DNA from: Piscirickettsiaceae bacterium
GTDB taxonomy: Bacteria; Pseudomonadota; Gammaproteobacteria; Nitrosococcales; Methylophagaceae
Direction of reading: 5' to 3'
Assembly (NCBI GenBank): GCA_013215775.1
Contig: JABSQO010000002.1
Location: forward strand, 1-64,000
Length of the DNA: 64,000 nt
The position numbers and the translations under genes are program-made. This document shows, piece by piece, positions 55,258 through 64,000 of the stretch. How positions within the stretch are numbered: the first letter of the stretch is position 1; each line of letters opens with the position of its first letter. A model generated the notes under the pieces. It saw only the letters and a list, made by a program, of their open reading frames with translations, was not told the DNA's origin and did not search any database.

Positions 55258-56484
55258 ATGCCCGTTAATTTATCTACGCCTAAGCAATCAGTTTTATTGC
55301 CTATCGCAGGGATAAAATTGGGCATAGCCAATGCTGGAATTAAATCAATTGACCGTGCAGATTTAGTCTTAATTCAATTAGATGAAGGTACGACTACTGC
55401 TACTATTTATACCCAAAATGCTTTTTGTGCAGCACCTGTCACCATAGCAAAACGACATCAACATGAAACGTCGCCACGTTATTTGTTGATTAATTCAGGT
55501 AATGCTAATGCGGGGACGGGTGAAGCAGGATTGCAAGCAGCACAAGACTGTTGCCAGGCGGTTGCAGATCTAGCGAATTCTACCAGTAATGCTGTCTTAC
55601 CTTTTTCGACGGGTGTGATTGGTCAACAATTACCGGTCAGTAAAATCAAACAAGCATTACCCGATGCATACCAAAATCTAACAACGGATAATTGGTTTGC
55701 AGCAGCTCATGCCATTATGACCACGGATATTGTGGCTAAAGCAATATCAAAGCAAATACAAATTGGTGGTAAAACGATCACCGTCACAGGTATGGCAAAA
55801 GGTTCAGGTATGATTCGCCCTAATATGGCGACCATGCTGTCTTACATTGCAACGGATGCGGCGGTAGAACAATCAGTCCTTGATAACATGTTATTAAATG
55901 CGAGTGAGCAATCATTTAATCGTATTACAATTGATGGCGATACATCGACTAATGATGCCTGTGTATTGATGGCAACCGGTAAAGCTGGTAATGATGTAAT
56001 GACTAGCGGCGATACACCCGCGGCAAGGGCTTTATATAAAGTAATTGCAGATGTCAGTCAGCAACTTGCCCATGCGATTGTGCGTGATGGTGAGGGTGCT
56101 ACTAAATTTATAGAAATTCAGGTCCAACAAGGTATTGATACAGAAGAATGTCGGCAAGTTGCCTATACCATTGCTCATTCTCCGTTAGTCAAAACGGCGA
56201 TGTTTGCATCGGATCCAAATTGGGGAAGAATTTTAGCGGCAGTTGGACGGAGTGGAATTGATAATTTTGACTTAACTAAAGTGGCTATTTATTTGGGTGA
56301 TATTTGCCTTGTAAAAGGTGGTGAGCCCGCTGAGAATTACACCGAACAAAAAGGCCAACAAGTGATGGATCAAGATGAAATCACTATAAAAGTTACACTA
56401 GATCGTGGTGATGCCAATGATACGGTTTGGACGTGTGATTTTTCCTATGATTATGTGAAAATAAACGCCGAATATCGCACGTAA
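55258..56484 (+). CDS. argJ: Bifunctional glutamate N-acetyltransferase/amino-acid acetyltransferase ArgJ
   Basis: ArgJ recycles the acetyl group from acetylornithine to glutamate in arginine synthesis. The conserved KGSGMIRPNMATMLSYIATDA contains the self-cleavage Ala-Thr site, and TSTNDACVLMATG and SPLVKTAMFASDPNWGRILAA are characteristic. Length 408 is normal. It starts 1 bp after secA; argJ next to secA is a frequent gammaproteobacterial order. Confidence 0.97.
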   Translation: MPVNLSTPKQSVLLPIAGIKLGIANAGIKSIDRADLVLIQLDEGTTTATIYTQNAFCAAPVTIAKRHQHETSPRYLLINSGNANAGTGEAGLQAAQDCCQAVADLANSTSNAVLPFSTGVIGQQLPVSKIKQALPDAYQNLTTDNWFAAAHAIMTTDIVAKAISKQIQIGGKTITVTGMAKGSGMIRPNMATMLSYIATDAAVEQSVLDNMLLNASEQSFNRITIDGDTSTNDACVLMATGKAGNDVMTSGDTPAARALYKVIADVSQQLAHAIVRDGEGATKFIEIQVQQGIDTEECRQVAYTIAHSPLVKTAMFASDPNWGRILAAVGRSGIDNFDLTKVAIYLGDICLVKGGEPAENYTEQKGQQVMDQDEITIKVTLDRGDANDTVWTCDFSYDYVKINAEYRT

Positions 56485-56545
56485 AAGATAAGAACTCTGA
56501 GTAATTAGTTAACCTTAGATTTATCGCATAAAGTCACACAGATAT

Positions 56546-57595
56546 ATGACAACAAATAAAATCACAACGTTAAGCGAGTTCCTTCACCAAAGTGGTGCTA
56601 AATATCGTGTGTTTGATATGGGTCGCCGTGTTGTAAAACTATCACCAGATGATTTTGTGGGGTTTGAACGAGCAAAAACATCGTATCCTTATCCATTACA
56701 GAAAACGGCTCATTTTGGTGTTATTTTTTGGAATCCGGCAATACCCGATAAACACTATGTTTGGTTTTTAAAATTCCCACTTGATGAACAAGGTTTATTA
56801 ATTCAAGCGGCACGAGATGAATTTTTAGTCATGTTGCTCGACCGCGTTGGGGAGTCTATGCTGGCGGCGTCAAACGGTGAAGATATTGAAGGCGCCTTAA
56901 AAGACAGTGCGTATACTTTTACACCACGTGAAGATAAAATGGCGGCATTTAATGCTCAAGCGACCAAGAGTTTAGCGGCAAAACCATCCTCTTATTATCC
57001 CGATGCATTGGCTTATTTTACTGGCCAAAAACAAATAGAGGATTGGCAATCCCTTGGTATGCAAGGTGTTGCTGATGTAGCAGTCAGGCTTGAAGATTAT
57101 GATGAAACCCTTAGCTTGATTGAAACCATTCCTAAATTGCCTGATGAACCATTTTCAGTGTTAAGTACCTTCCTTGAAATTACCGAGCCTCAAGCAGGGC
57201 TTGTTGAAGTATTCGCTCAGCGTGTTGATATGGAACTACAGGAAAAAAAACCGGATATTGTTCGGATCTGTGCTTGTCTACGAGCGGCATCAAATAGTCC
57301 GGCTAAAGGTTTGGTTGACCAGATGGTGATGCATGTCTTAAAACATCAATGCAGTCAAAATATTGAAGTATTAGCAACCATTTCAGGCCGAATCTGGCGA
57401 GTACTTGAACAGGATAATATTTGTCAGTTATTTGTGGAACAATTGGCACGCAATGATGCAGGTCAGACAGCATTTAGCCAAATATTGGCAGATGTGATGT
57501 ATATGCCAAATATGAGGCAACATATTATGCAGGCTTTGCGTTCAACCACACGCTCTGCTCAGCTTTCTCGAGCAGTGGGTATCATGTTTGGCTAG
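56546..57595 (+). CDS. DUF3549 family protein
   Basis: A 349-residue soluble protein with the N-terminal pattern GAKYRVFDMGRRVVKLSPDDF and PYPLQKTAHFGVIFWNP, then HYVWFLKFPLDEQGLLIQAARDEFL, typical of DUF3549. The function is unknown. It is helical in its second half (~190-349). It lies 61 bp after argJ and converges head-on with def with no gap (57595/57596). Confidence 0.82.
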   Translation: MTTNKITTLSEFLHQSGAKYRVFDMGRRVVKLSPDDFVGFERAKTSYPYPLQKTAHFGVIFWNPAIPDKHYVWFLKFPLDEQGLLIQAARDEFLVMLLDRVGESMLAASNGEDIEGALKDSAYTFTPREDKMAAFNAQATKSLAAKPSSYYPDALAYFTGQKQIEDWQSLGMQGVADVAVRLEDYDETLSLIETIPKLPDEPFSVLSTFLEITEPQAGLVEVFAQRVDMELQEKKPDIVRICACLRAASNSPAKGLVDQMVMHVLKHQCSQNIEVLATISGRIWRVLEQDNICQLFVEQLARNDAGQTAFSQILADVMYMPNMRQHIMQALRSTTRSAQLSRAVGIMFG

Positions 57596-58132
57596 TTAGT
57601 GATTATCGCTAATTAATTTTAACCACTCTTGTTCCATCATAATATCGAGTGAGTTCTCAACACGATCCAAGAAAACTTTACCATTGAGATGATCGAGTTC
57701 ATGTTGAAATACACGGGCCAGAAAGCCAAAAAACTCTGTCTGAATAGATTCACCTGTTCGAGAAGTGTATTCCACTTTTATAGCTGTGTGGCGTGGAACC
57801 AATGCTCGAATACCGGGAATACTTAAACAGCCTTCCCAGTCTTTTTCAATTTCAGATGATGACCATACTATTTCAGGATTAATGACAAAAGTTGGTTCCA
57901 TTTCGGGCGCAGAAGGGTAGCGGCTATTAGGTCGAGAAGACATAATAAAAAGTCGTTGTGAGATGCCAACTTGAGGTGCTGCAATTCCCATCCCCTTTTT
58001 ATCTAAGACGAACTGTAATAAATCATCCAAAAAAGATTGGGTATGATTATCGGTAATATCCATCACAGCCTCAGCCATTTTGCGTAAAATGGGATCACCC
58101 AATTGTCGAATTTGAAAAGTGCTATTAGTCAT
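57596..58132 (-). CDS. def: Peptide deformylase
   Basis: PDF removes the formyl group from nascent proteins. All three motifs are present: GMGIAAPQVG, EGCLSIPG and QHELDHLNG, with the Cys and two His for the metal. The ATG at 58132 (178 aa) is used; the track's start at 58177 gives an extra MIVIASLAGLGSINT. The gene overlaps the oxygenase gene by 8 bp. A fmt gene does not follow, so it may be a second PDF rather than the main one, which is inference. Confidence 0.95.
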   Translation of the reverse strand: MTNSTFQIRQLGDPILRKMAEAVMDITDNHTQSFLDDLLQFVLDKKGMGIAAPQVGISQRLFIMSSRPNSRYPSAPEMEPTFVINPEIVWSSSEIEKDWEGCLSIPGIRALVPRHTAIKVEYTSRTGESIQTEFFGFLARVFQHELDHLNGKVFLDRVENSLDIMMEQEWLKLISDNH

Positions 58133-58745
58133 AGTGTTGATTGATCCTAAACCAGCCAGCGATGCTATAACGATCACGATTAGCCGTTAATACTTCATGT
58201 GGGAAGCGCTCACTTAGGAATATTACCATTGTTCCAAACTCAGGCGATACGCGACGAAATATTTCAGTATTATCAGGCTGGTAAATAATTAACTCTCCAC
58301 CATACTCCTGTTGCCAGTCGGGGTTTAGATAGAAAACCGTAGATAAGATGCGATTTGAACGGCCTTTAAAGGCATCTAAGTGGCGTTGGTAATAACTTCC
58401 AGCAGCATAAATGGCAAAGTGTGCTTCATAATCAAATAAACCTAAAAATAGCCGTTGATTAAGTTGGAGACGACATTCATCCATTATTGTTAGATACGAC
58501 TGTTCGATGGGTTTCTTGTCCGATAGCCATCTCGTTTGATCATTACGAACCTGCTGATTTAGTTGCATATCATTGTTTCGCCCAATGCCTGCCGGTTTGA
58601 ATGATTGAGCAGATAAAGAACGGACATAATCAAATAATTGTTGGGTGAGTTCAGCAGGTAAGAAGTTGGGCAGAACAATCGCACCTTCATTAAAAAGTGC
58701 ATCAGCAATAAGGTCATAATTTGTATCTAGTTGCATTTGTATCAC
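58125..58745 (-). CDS. 2-oxoglutarate/Fe(II) oxygenase (prolyl-4-hydroxylase-like)
   Basis: The 206-residue protein has the iron facial triad: HLDAFKG (HxD) near residue 125, FPHEV with the distal His, and the 2-oxoglutarate-binding Arg in RYSIAGWFR. The blocks YYQRHLDAFKGRSNRILSTVFYLN and YGGEL are typical of the SM-20/prolyl 4-hydroxylase group. Its substrate is unknown, possibly a ribosomal or translation protein in view of the overlapping def gene, but that is inference. Confidence 0.85.
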   Translation of the reverse strand: MIQMQLDTNYDLIADALFNEGAIVLPNFLPAELTQQLFDYVRSLSAQSFKPAGIGRNNDMQLNQQVRNDQTRWLSDKKPIEQSYLTIMDECRLQLNQRLFLGLFDYEAHFAIYAAGSYYQRHLDAFKGRSNRILSTVFYLNPDWQQEYGGELIIYQPDNTEIFRRVSPEFGTMVIFLSERFPHEVLTANRDRYSIAGWFRINQHYD

Positions 58746-58805
58746 TATTAATGGACGTGTCGGGGTTGACTAAGAATGACGATATTATCTCAAGGAAAGG
58801 CTATT

Positions 58806-60035
58806 TTAACCAAAGAACCAATAGGCCACAGCAATCGCAGCCAATATTCCTGCAATATCAGCCGCGATACCACAAGCTGCTGCATGGCGAATATTCTTAA
58901 TACCAACTGAGCCAAAATAAACAGCAAGGACATAAAATGTTGTTTCGGTACTACCTTGCACAATGGATGCAAGTCGACCCGAAAAGGAATCAGCACCATA
59001 AGTCTGCATGGTGTCGACCATCATAGCGCGAGCACCACTACCACTAAATGGCTTCATTAAAGCGGTAGGCATAGCATCAATAAAGCGATCATCCATATTT
59101 AATGTCAACACAAGGTGTCTTAATCCATCGGCTAATAAGTCTAAAGCACCACTAGCACGGAATACGCCAATGGCCACTAACATTGCAACGAGATAAGGAA
59201 TAATCTTTATTGCTGTTTCAAATCCTTCAACAGCACCATCAATAAATGCTTCGTAGGCATTTACTTTTTTAATGACGGCACCAGCAATGAATAACATCAC
59301 TAATGAAAACAAGATAACGTTACTGATCAAAGCGGATTGACTGAGCATCTCGGCTTGAGATAAGTTGGCGAAGTAACTCAATAAGGCGACCACTAATAAG
59401 GTGAAACCGCCAAGATAACTGACAATAACCTTATCAAGTAAATTGATTTTTTGTATTGATGCCACAGCTAATAAACCAATCAAAGTAGAGGCATAAGTTG
59501 CAATGAGAATAGGGATAAAGACGTCGGTCGGATTAGCGGCGCCCATTTGAGCGCGATAAGTAAAAATAGTGACTGGGAATAAGGTAACTGCCGAAGTATT
59601 AATCACTAAAAACAGAATTTGAGCATTACTCGCAGTGTCTTTTAATGGATTGAGTTTTTGTAGCTCCTTCATTGCCTTAATGCCCAAGGGTGTAGCGGCA
59701 TTGTCCAAGCCTAATGCATTGGCTGACATATTCATTACCATCGCACCTAATGCGGGATGGTTTTTAGGTACTTCTGGCATGAGCTTGCTAAACAGCGGGG
59801 TTAACCATCGAGTCAGTAAATCAATAAAACCACTACGTTCACCAATCCGCATAATACCGAGCCATAGGGCTAATATTCCGGTCAGTCCTAATGAGATTTC
59901 AAAAGCCGTTTTGGATAGGCTAAACATAGCGGTCATTAACTGACCAAATATTTCGGTATCACCAAAGGCAAACAGTTTTATCAACGCAACGATAAATGCG
60001 GTAGTAAAAAAGAAGATCCAGATGATATTAAGCAT
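58806..60035 (-). CDS. Nucleoside-recognition (Gate) membrane protein, fused SpmA-SpmB type
   Basis: A 409-residue multi-pass membrane protein. Its two halves look like SpmA (GLTGILALWLGIMRIGERSGFIDLLTRWLTPLF; MNMSANALGLDNAATPLGIKAM) and SpmB (ETAIKIIPYLVAMLVAIGVFRASGALD; GSGARAMMVDTM; QGSTETTFYVLAVYFGSVG). These are Gate-domain proteins, split in Bacillus. Transported substrate is unknown. Start at 60035 is an ATG on the reverse strand. Confidence 0.88.
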   Translation of the reverse strand: MLNIIWIFFFTTAFIVALIKLFAFGDTEIFGQLMTAMFSLSKTAFEISLGLTGILALWLGIMRIGERSGFIDLLTRWLTPLFSKLMPEVPKNHPALGAMVMNMSANALGLDNAATPLGIKAMKELQKLNPLKDTASNAQILFLVINTSAVTLFPVTIFTYRAQMGAANPTDVFIPILIATYASTLIGLLAVASIQKINLLDKVIVSYLGGFTLLVVALLSYFANLSQAEMLSQSALISNVILFSLVMLFIAGAVIKKVNAYEAFIDGAVEGFETAIKIIPYLVAMLVAIGVFRASGALDLLADGLRHLVLTLNMDDRFIDAMPTALMKPFSGSGARAMMVDTMQTYGADSFSGRLASIVQGSTETTFYVLAVYFGSVGIKNIRHAAACGIAADIAGILAAIAVAYWFFG

Positions 60036-60091
60036 GAGCGTTATTCTTACATGCTGAAAGAAAGAGTGGAAGATTTGTTTGTGAGAGATAT

Positions 60092-60121
60092 AAAAAAGCC
60101 CCCTAAGAAGGAGGCTTTTTT
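60092..60121 (-). terminator. Terminator downstream of the DeaD-type helicase gene
   Basis: AAAAAAGCCCCCT and AGGAGGCTTTTTT form a hairpin with one mismatch and a short loop, ended by runs of A on one side and T on the other. It acts at the end of the helicase gene and before the Gate-domain gene. Confidence 0.85.
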
Positions 60122-60129
60122 AGTTGGTT

Positions 60130-61956
60130 TTATTTGTCACGATTTTGGCTTGGGCGTCTTGCCGTATCACGAGGGCGAATACGTGCTTTCCCTGAGCGTT
60201 TAGGTTTACGATGGGTATCAGAACGAGGACTATCTGAAGCTTCATCATGGTTAACAAGGCTGAGTTCCAGTTGTTTGTTACATACCCAGACTTTACGTAG
60301 CTGTTGGAACAAATCTTTTGGCATGCCTTGCGGTAAATCAATGGTACTGTAATCATCTTGTAGGCTAATTCGACCAATATCTTTACTATCGATACCGGCT
60401 TCATTCGCAATGGCACCTACAATATTTTTCACTTCGACACCATGAGTTCTACCGACTTCAACACGGTATGTTTGCATGCCATCTTCACTACGATGTGGGG
60501 CTGACTGATTGCCACGACGAGGAGAACGTGCACCACGATCAGAACGTGCACCACGATCAGAACGTGCACCACGATCAGAACGACTACCGGCTTCACGTTC
60601 TTTTCTTGCTGGGCGTTCACGCACATGAACAACAGGTTTAAGTGGGCGATTTTTTTGCACTAAATAGGTTAGTGCAGCAGCTACTTCAAGCGGATCGGAA
60701 TCATGAGATTCTTGATAATTAGCCATAACTTCTTGGAAAAAGCCTAAATCTTGAGATTCAATTGTTTCACTTAACATTTGTGTGAATTGCATTACACGAC
60801 GATCGGCAATATCTTCAGTGCTAGGTAATTGCAACTTCTCAATAGGTTGACGTGTTGCTTTTTCAATGGCAAACAACATACGTTTTTCACGTGGTGATAC
60901 AAATAAAATTGCTTGACCTTTACGGCCTGCACGACCAGTACGTCCGATACGATGAACATAAGATTCAGTATCGTAAGGAATATCGTAATTGATTACATGA
61001 CTGATGCGTTCAATATCTAAACCACGAGCTGCCACGTCAGTGGCAACAAGAATATCAAGCTTGCCTTTCTTCATACGTTGAATTGCTTTTTCACGTGCCG
61101 CTTGGTTCATGTCACCATTTAAAGGTGAGCTAGAATAACCACGCGCTTCTAATTTTTCAGCCAACTCAGCAGTCGCATTTTTAGTGCGAACAAAGATGAT
61201 CATGGCATCAAATTCTTCAACCTCAAGAATACGTGTTAATGCTTCTAACTTATGCATTCCTGTCACTTGCCAGTAGCGTTGGGTAATTGTATCAATTGTT
61301 GATGTTTTTGATTTAATACGAATTTCAACAGGATCTTTTAGGTAACGTGTTGCAACACGATGAATAGGGCCCGGCATGGTTGCTGAAAATAAGGCAACTT
61401 GGCGTGATTCTGGTGTTTCTTTCAGGATGGTTTCAACATCATCGATAAAGCCCATTCGTAACATTTCATCAGCTTCATCCAAAACAAGTGATTTGAGTTC
61501 ACCTAGTTTTAATGTGCGACGACGAATATGATCAAGGATACGACCAGGTGTGCCGACAATTACTTGTGGATTACGTTTTAATTGGCCTAGTTGAATTCCC
61601 ATGCTTTGACCACCATAGATGGGTAATACATGTAAACCTTTAAGGTGACGAGCGTAAGATTGGATGGCTTCAGCAACTTGAATAGCCAATTCTCGTGTTG
61701 GTGCTAACACCAACATTTGGGGCATTTTATTTTTAACATCAATGCGGCTTAATAATGGCAATGCAAAAGCGGCTGTTTTACCGGTACCTGTTTGTGCTTG
61801 GCCTAATAAATCGCGACCTTCTAAAAGAGGTGCGATACTTTGTGCTTGAATAGGAGAGGGTGTTTCATAACCAGCTTCATCAACAGCTTTAAGAATAGGA
61901 GCGGATAAGCCCAAATCCGAAAAGGAGATAGCTGGAGTTTGTTCTGTGTCTGACAT
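60130..61956 (-). CDS. deaD: DEAD-box RNA helicase, DeaD/CsdA-like
   Basis: A 608-residue ATP-dependent RNA helicase involved in cold-adapted ribosome assembly and mRNA decay in E. coli. Q motif SPIQAQSI, AQTGTGKT, APTRELAIQ, LDEADEMLRMGF, SATMP, VATDVAARGLD, and YVHRIGRTGRAG are seen. A C-terminal RNA-binding domain (QTYRVEVGRTHGVEVKNIVGAIANEA) and a basic tail follow; a repeat of SDRGAR three times lies between them. A 219-bp gap to dodecin upstream gives room for a cold-shock leader. Confidence 0.95.
   Translation of the reverse strand: MSDTEQTPAISFSDLGLSAPILKAVDEAGYETPSPIQAQSIAPLLEGRDLLGQAQTGTGKTAAFALPLLSRIDVKNKMPQMLVLAPTRELAIQVAEAIQSYARHLKGLHVLPIYGGQSMGIQLGQLKRNPQVIVGTPGRILDHIRRRTLKLGELKSLVLDEADEMLRMGFIDDVETILKETPESRQVALFSATMPGPIHRVATRYLKDPVEIRIKSKTSTIDTITQRYWQVTGMHKLEALTRILEVEEFDAMIIFVRTKNATAELAEKLEARGYSSSPLNGDMNQAAREKAIQRMKKGKLDILVATDVAARGLDIERISHVINYDIPYDTESYVHRIGRTGRAGRKGQAILFVSPREKRMLFAIEKATRQPIEKLQLPSTEDIADRRVMQFTQMLSETIESQDLGFFQEVMANYQESHDSDPLEVAAALTYLVQKNRPLKPVVHVRERPARKEREAGSRSDRGARSDRGARSDRGARSPRRGNQSAPHRSEDGMQTYRVEVGRTHGVEVKNIVGAIANEAGIDSKDIGRISLQDDYSTIDLPQGMPKDLFQQLRKVWVCNKQLELSLVNHDEASDSPRSDTHRKPKRSGKARIRPRDTARRPSQNRDK
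60524..60577 (-). repeat. Three perfect 18-bp tandem repeats in deaD
   Basis: GAACGTGCACCACGATCA occurs three times head to tail without a mismatch, coding SDRGAR in the basic linker after the helicase core. It can change copy number without a frameshift. Confidence 0.9.
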
Positions 61957-62175
61957 GAATGCGCCTGTGAAATTCAGTTATGAGTATAAAACTGAGCTAG
62001 GGGAAAAATAAGCGGCTAATTATACGCAAGTACCCATACAAAAGATATATAAATCATATATTTAATTGCAAGGATGCTTTAGATATTACAAACTATGATA
62101 TAACCATTATTAATGACTTTGATAATTCTAAGATCAAGTCTGAATAATGTCGTTGTATTTTATAAGGAAACAATC

Positions 62176-62382
62176 ATGACTGAACATACATACAAACATA
62201 TTGAACTCACAGGCAGTTCAGCAGAAAGTTCTGATCAAGCTATTCAAAATGCGATTGCAAAGGCCGCTGAAACCATTAAAAATATGCACTGGTTTAATGT
62301 AATTGATACACGTGGATATATTGAAGATGATGGTGTCAAATATTGGCAAGTCACTATCAAAATAGGCTTTAGAGTAGATTAA
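62176..62382 (+). CDS. Dodecin (flavin-binding protein)
   Basis: A 68-residue dodecin: HTYKHIELTGSSAESSDQAIQNAIAKAAETI, then HWFNVIDTRGYIEDDGVKYWQV. The Trp in HWF stacks on the flavin. Dodecins form dodecamers storing FMN or riboflavin. I chose the ATG at 62176 with AAGGA upstream; the track start at 62113 is wrong. Divergent from deaD; ribH in this window makes the precursor of the stored flavin. Confidence 0.93.
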   Translation: MTEHTYKHIELTGSSAESSDQAIQNAIAKAAETIKNMHWFNVIDTRGYIEDDGVKYWQVTIKIGFRVD

Positions 62383-62487
62383 TGACCTAGATTTAAAGAA
62401 TCTACGAGCGTAAATGAACGGAGAATAAAACCGATCATTTATTTCTAACAGTTGATAGTGTGCTTGCTTAAGCTGAGCGTGAATTTT

Positions 62488-62820
62488 TTATGCTGTTTTG
62501 CTAAATTGATGCACCCATACTTTGTGGCTTTCATTCCATTTCATACCAGCATGCATCCGTAGGATAATGGCTTTATAAGCTTCCATATTTGGATAGCCTT
62601 CCGCTTGTGCATCCGCGTCGGTCATATCGCCTAATGTTTTACGCTCAAGACTTGTCACCGTAAATTCAACACCTTCTAATTCAAAGGTTTCTCCGGGATA
62701 AGCATAAACTCCATCACGACGTTGTTGTGTTTTAGTGCCAGCTAAAGCAGATTCAACTAATTTGGGATGAGTCACTAGCCGATCTATTTCGCAGCTTTTT
62801 TCTGGGTATTCATTTGTCAT
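62488..62820 (-). CDS. ASCH domain protein
   Basis: A 110-residue protein with the pattern of ASCH (PUA-like) domains: LVESALAGTKTQQRRDG, then YPGETFELEGVEFTVTSLERKTLGDMTDADAQAEGYPNMEAYK. The domain is thought to bind RNA or modified nucleosides; no function is known here. It is 1 bp downstream of the Ysc84-like gene and may be cotranscribed. Confidence 0.72.
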   Translation of the reverse strand: MTNEYPEKSCEIDRLVTHPKLVESALAGTKTQQRRDGVYAYPGETFELEGVEFTVTSLERKTLGDMTDADAQAEGYPNMEAYKAIILRMHAGMKWNESHKVWVHQFSKTA

Positions 62821-62821
62821 C

Positions 62822-63382
62822 TTATTTTACAATTTTGCTAAATTTAGAGCCTTCTATGGTTAAATTGAACATGAGTCCTTTGTTGCTAAATACAAAACCG
62901 ACAATGGGATCTTCAATATCAATGGTATTGATATCTTCACCTACACCCCACTCAATAACCGCGACTGAACCATCCACACCGGCTTTCCAGCCTTTGCTAG
63001 ATTGAAAGTGTTTTAGTGCCTCATCAGTCATAAATACTAATACAAGGGATTTAGATTGAGCACCTAACTGAAAACCAATTGAAGCTGCTGCTGTGCTGTA
63101 GTAGGAGTCGGTTTTGCCACCAATGATCATAGCGCCTTCACCGTACTCGCCGCCAATACCAAAACCTACTTTGATTACGCTAGGAAAGACAAGAACGGCT
63201 TTGCCACGCTTTAAAAATTCCTCGCCTCCTGCAATATCTTGGCGGAAACGTTTTAATGTTTCGATAACGCCAATATCAATTTCGGTGGCCGATGAGGCAT
63301 TTGCCATGGAGCTAAATGACAAACTGAAACTAGTTAATAGAACAGCAAAAAAAGTGACTAACGAGAAGCGTGTTATGGACAT
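62822..63382 (-). CDS. Secreted Ysc84-like (lipid-binding) protein
   Basis: Signal peptide (ITRFSLVTFFAVLLTSFSLSFSSMANA) then a Ysc84-like domain: GKAVLVFPSVIKVGFGIGGEYGEGAMI and SIGFQLGAQSKSLVLVFMTDEAL. Proteins of this family are assumed to bind lipids. I use the ATG at 63382 (GAAGGA upstream) rather than the track's 63484, which adds 34 residues ahead of the signal peptide. Confidence 0.85.
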   Translation of the reverse strand: MSITRFSLVTFFAVLLTSFSLSFSSMANASSATEIDIGVIETLKRFRQDIAGGEEFLKRGKAVLVFPSVIKVGFGIGGEYGEGAMIIGGKTDSYYSTAAASIGFQLGAQSKSLVLVFMTDEALKHFQSSKGWKAGVDGSVAVIEWGVGEDINTIDIEDPIVGFVFSNKGLMFNLTIEGSKFSKIVK

Positions 63383-63496
63383 GATGTTTCCTTCATTCAA
63401 GTTGATTACTGATACGTTAGCACGGAGTGATATTTGAAACAAAGCACTCATCAACAAAAATGGCCAGATAAAATATCTGGCCACAGAAAATGACTA

Positions 63497-64000
63497 TTAT
63501 TTAACACCTTGGCTGACTAGGTATTCTTCGTACGTCCCTTTAAAATCCACAATTCCTTCAGGAGTCATATCAAAAATGCGAGTTGCCAATGATGATACAA
63601 ATTCACGATCATGACTGACAAAGAATAATGTGCCTTCGTATTGCTCTAGCGCCATATTGAGCGATTCAATAGATTCCATATCCATGTGATTGGTTGGTTC
63701 ATCCATGATCAGAATATTGGGTTTTTGTAATAGTAATTTACCAAACATCATTCGGCCTTTTTCACCACCAGATAAGATGCGGGCTTTTTTCTCAATTGAA
63801 TGTCCAGAAAATAGCAAGCGACCTAAAGTACCGCGAATGACTTGTTCATCATCTTGAGATGAAGCCCATTGCGACATCCATTCGAATAGATCCAAATCAT
63901 TCTCAAAGAAATTTTCATGATCTTGGGCGTAATAACCAATATTGGCATTTTCTGACCACTTAACCGCACCGTCTTTAGGCGGTAATTCGGTAGCAAGTGT
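63497..64000 (-). CDS. ybiT: ABC-F family ATPase, YbiT-like (5' part outside window)
   Basis: The visible part is the C-terminal ATP-binding cassette. In-frame reading continues through the window edge ([20 protein letters not shown]), so the track's start at 63895 is not real. [35 protein letters not shown] holds the signature and Walker B motifs and SHDREFV the H switch. It matches E. coli YbiT closely as recalled. ABC-F proteins act on the ribosome; they do not transport. Confidence 0.93.
   Translation of the reverse strand, partial: TLATELPPKDGAVKWSENANIGYYAQDHENFFENDLDLFEWMSQWASSQDDEQVIRGTLGRLLFSGHSIEKKARILSGGEKGRMMFGKLLLQKPNILIMDEPTNHMDMESIESLNMALEQYEGTLFFVSHDREFVSSLATRIFDMTPEGIVDFKGTYEEYLVSQGVK

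Overview
The window reads as a contiguous piece of a gammaproteobacterial chromosome of moderate to low GC (roughly 40-45% by eye). The evidence is the gene content and order: ribH-nusB-thiL-pgpA, rpsF-rpsR-DUF2232-rplI-dnaB-alr-radA, dolP-like/yraN/lpoA divergent from rsmI-rnpB, then a complete dcw cluster (mraZ to lpxC) followed by a DciA-type gene, an M23 peptidase, secA and argJ. Proteins resemble those of Methylophaga/Piscirickettsiaceae-like gammaproteobacteria, but that genus-level guess is inference from memory and untested. MurE carries the DNPR motif of meso-diaminopimelate ligases, so the organism is a typical Gram-negative. Layout: 1-3140 holds the apaH 3' end and the riboflavin/NusB/ThiL/PgpA genes. 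3137-7988 is a type IV pilus locus, with a PilE-like pilin facing away from a four-gene minor pilin operon (FimT/GspH, PilW, PilX, PilV types) in which PilX and PilV are much enlarged and no pilY1 is present. 8097-11932 is a minus-strand block (PfkB kinase, RNase D, alpha/beta hydrolase, glutaredoxin-like, MoaB). 12029-19818 is a plus-strand housekeeping run (OmpA lipoprotein, RlmB, S6, S18, DUF2232, L9, DnaB, Alr, RadA). 19820-24553 holds PilZ, HemJ, BON lipoprotein, YraN, LpoA and RsmI, followed by the RNase P RNA (24578-24932). The accessory part lies between rnpB and mraZ. About 7.2 kb there carries a six-gene signalling cassette: a MerR-type HTH-receiver fusion, a kinase-like protein whose phospho-acceptor His is Asn, a large multi-PAS membrane histidine kinase, a receiver, an HD-GYP c-di-GMP phosphodiesterase and a second receiver. 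This cassette is flanked on the left by intact rnpB and on the right by a decayed second copy of the last ~61 nt of rnpB (32175-32235), and a tRNA-Leu-like relic sits just inside the left end. This is the pattern left by site-specific insertion into the 3' end of an RNA gene, so I read the cassette as an old island inserted at rnpB; no integrase remains in the window. From 32538 the dcw operon starts with a strong promoter and three 10-bp spaced MraZ boxes and runs almost without gaps to lpxC (51030), providing peptidoglycan precursor synthesis, septum machinery and the first committed lipid A step. The right end holds SecA, ArgJ, DUF3549, peptide deformylase, a 2OG-Fe(II) oxygenase, a fused SpmA/SpmB-type membrane protein, a DeaD-type RNA helicase with an 18-bp repeat, dodecin, an ASCH protein, a Ysc84-like secreted protein and the 3' part of a YbiT-type ABC-F gene cut by the window edge. 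The window also contains several c-di-GMP or pilus-linked pieces (pilins, PilZ, HD-GYP), which suggests but does not prove a surface-motility signalling link.
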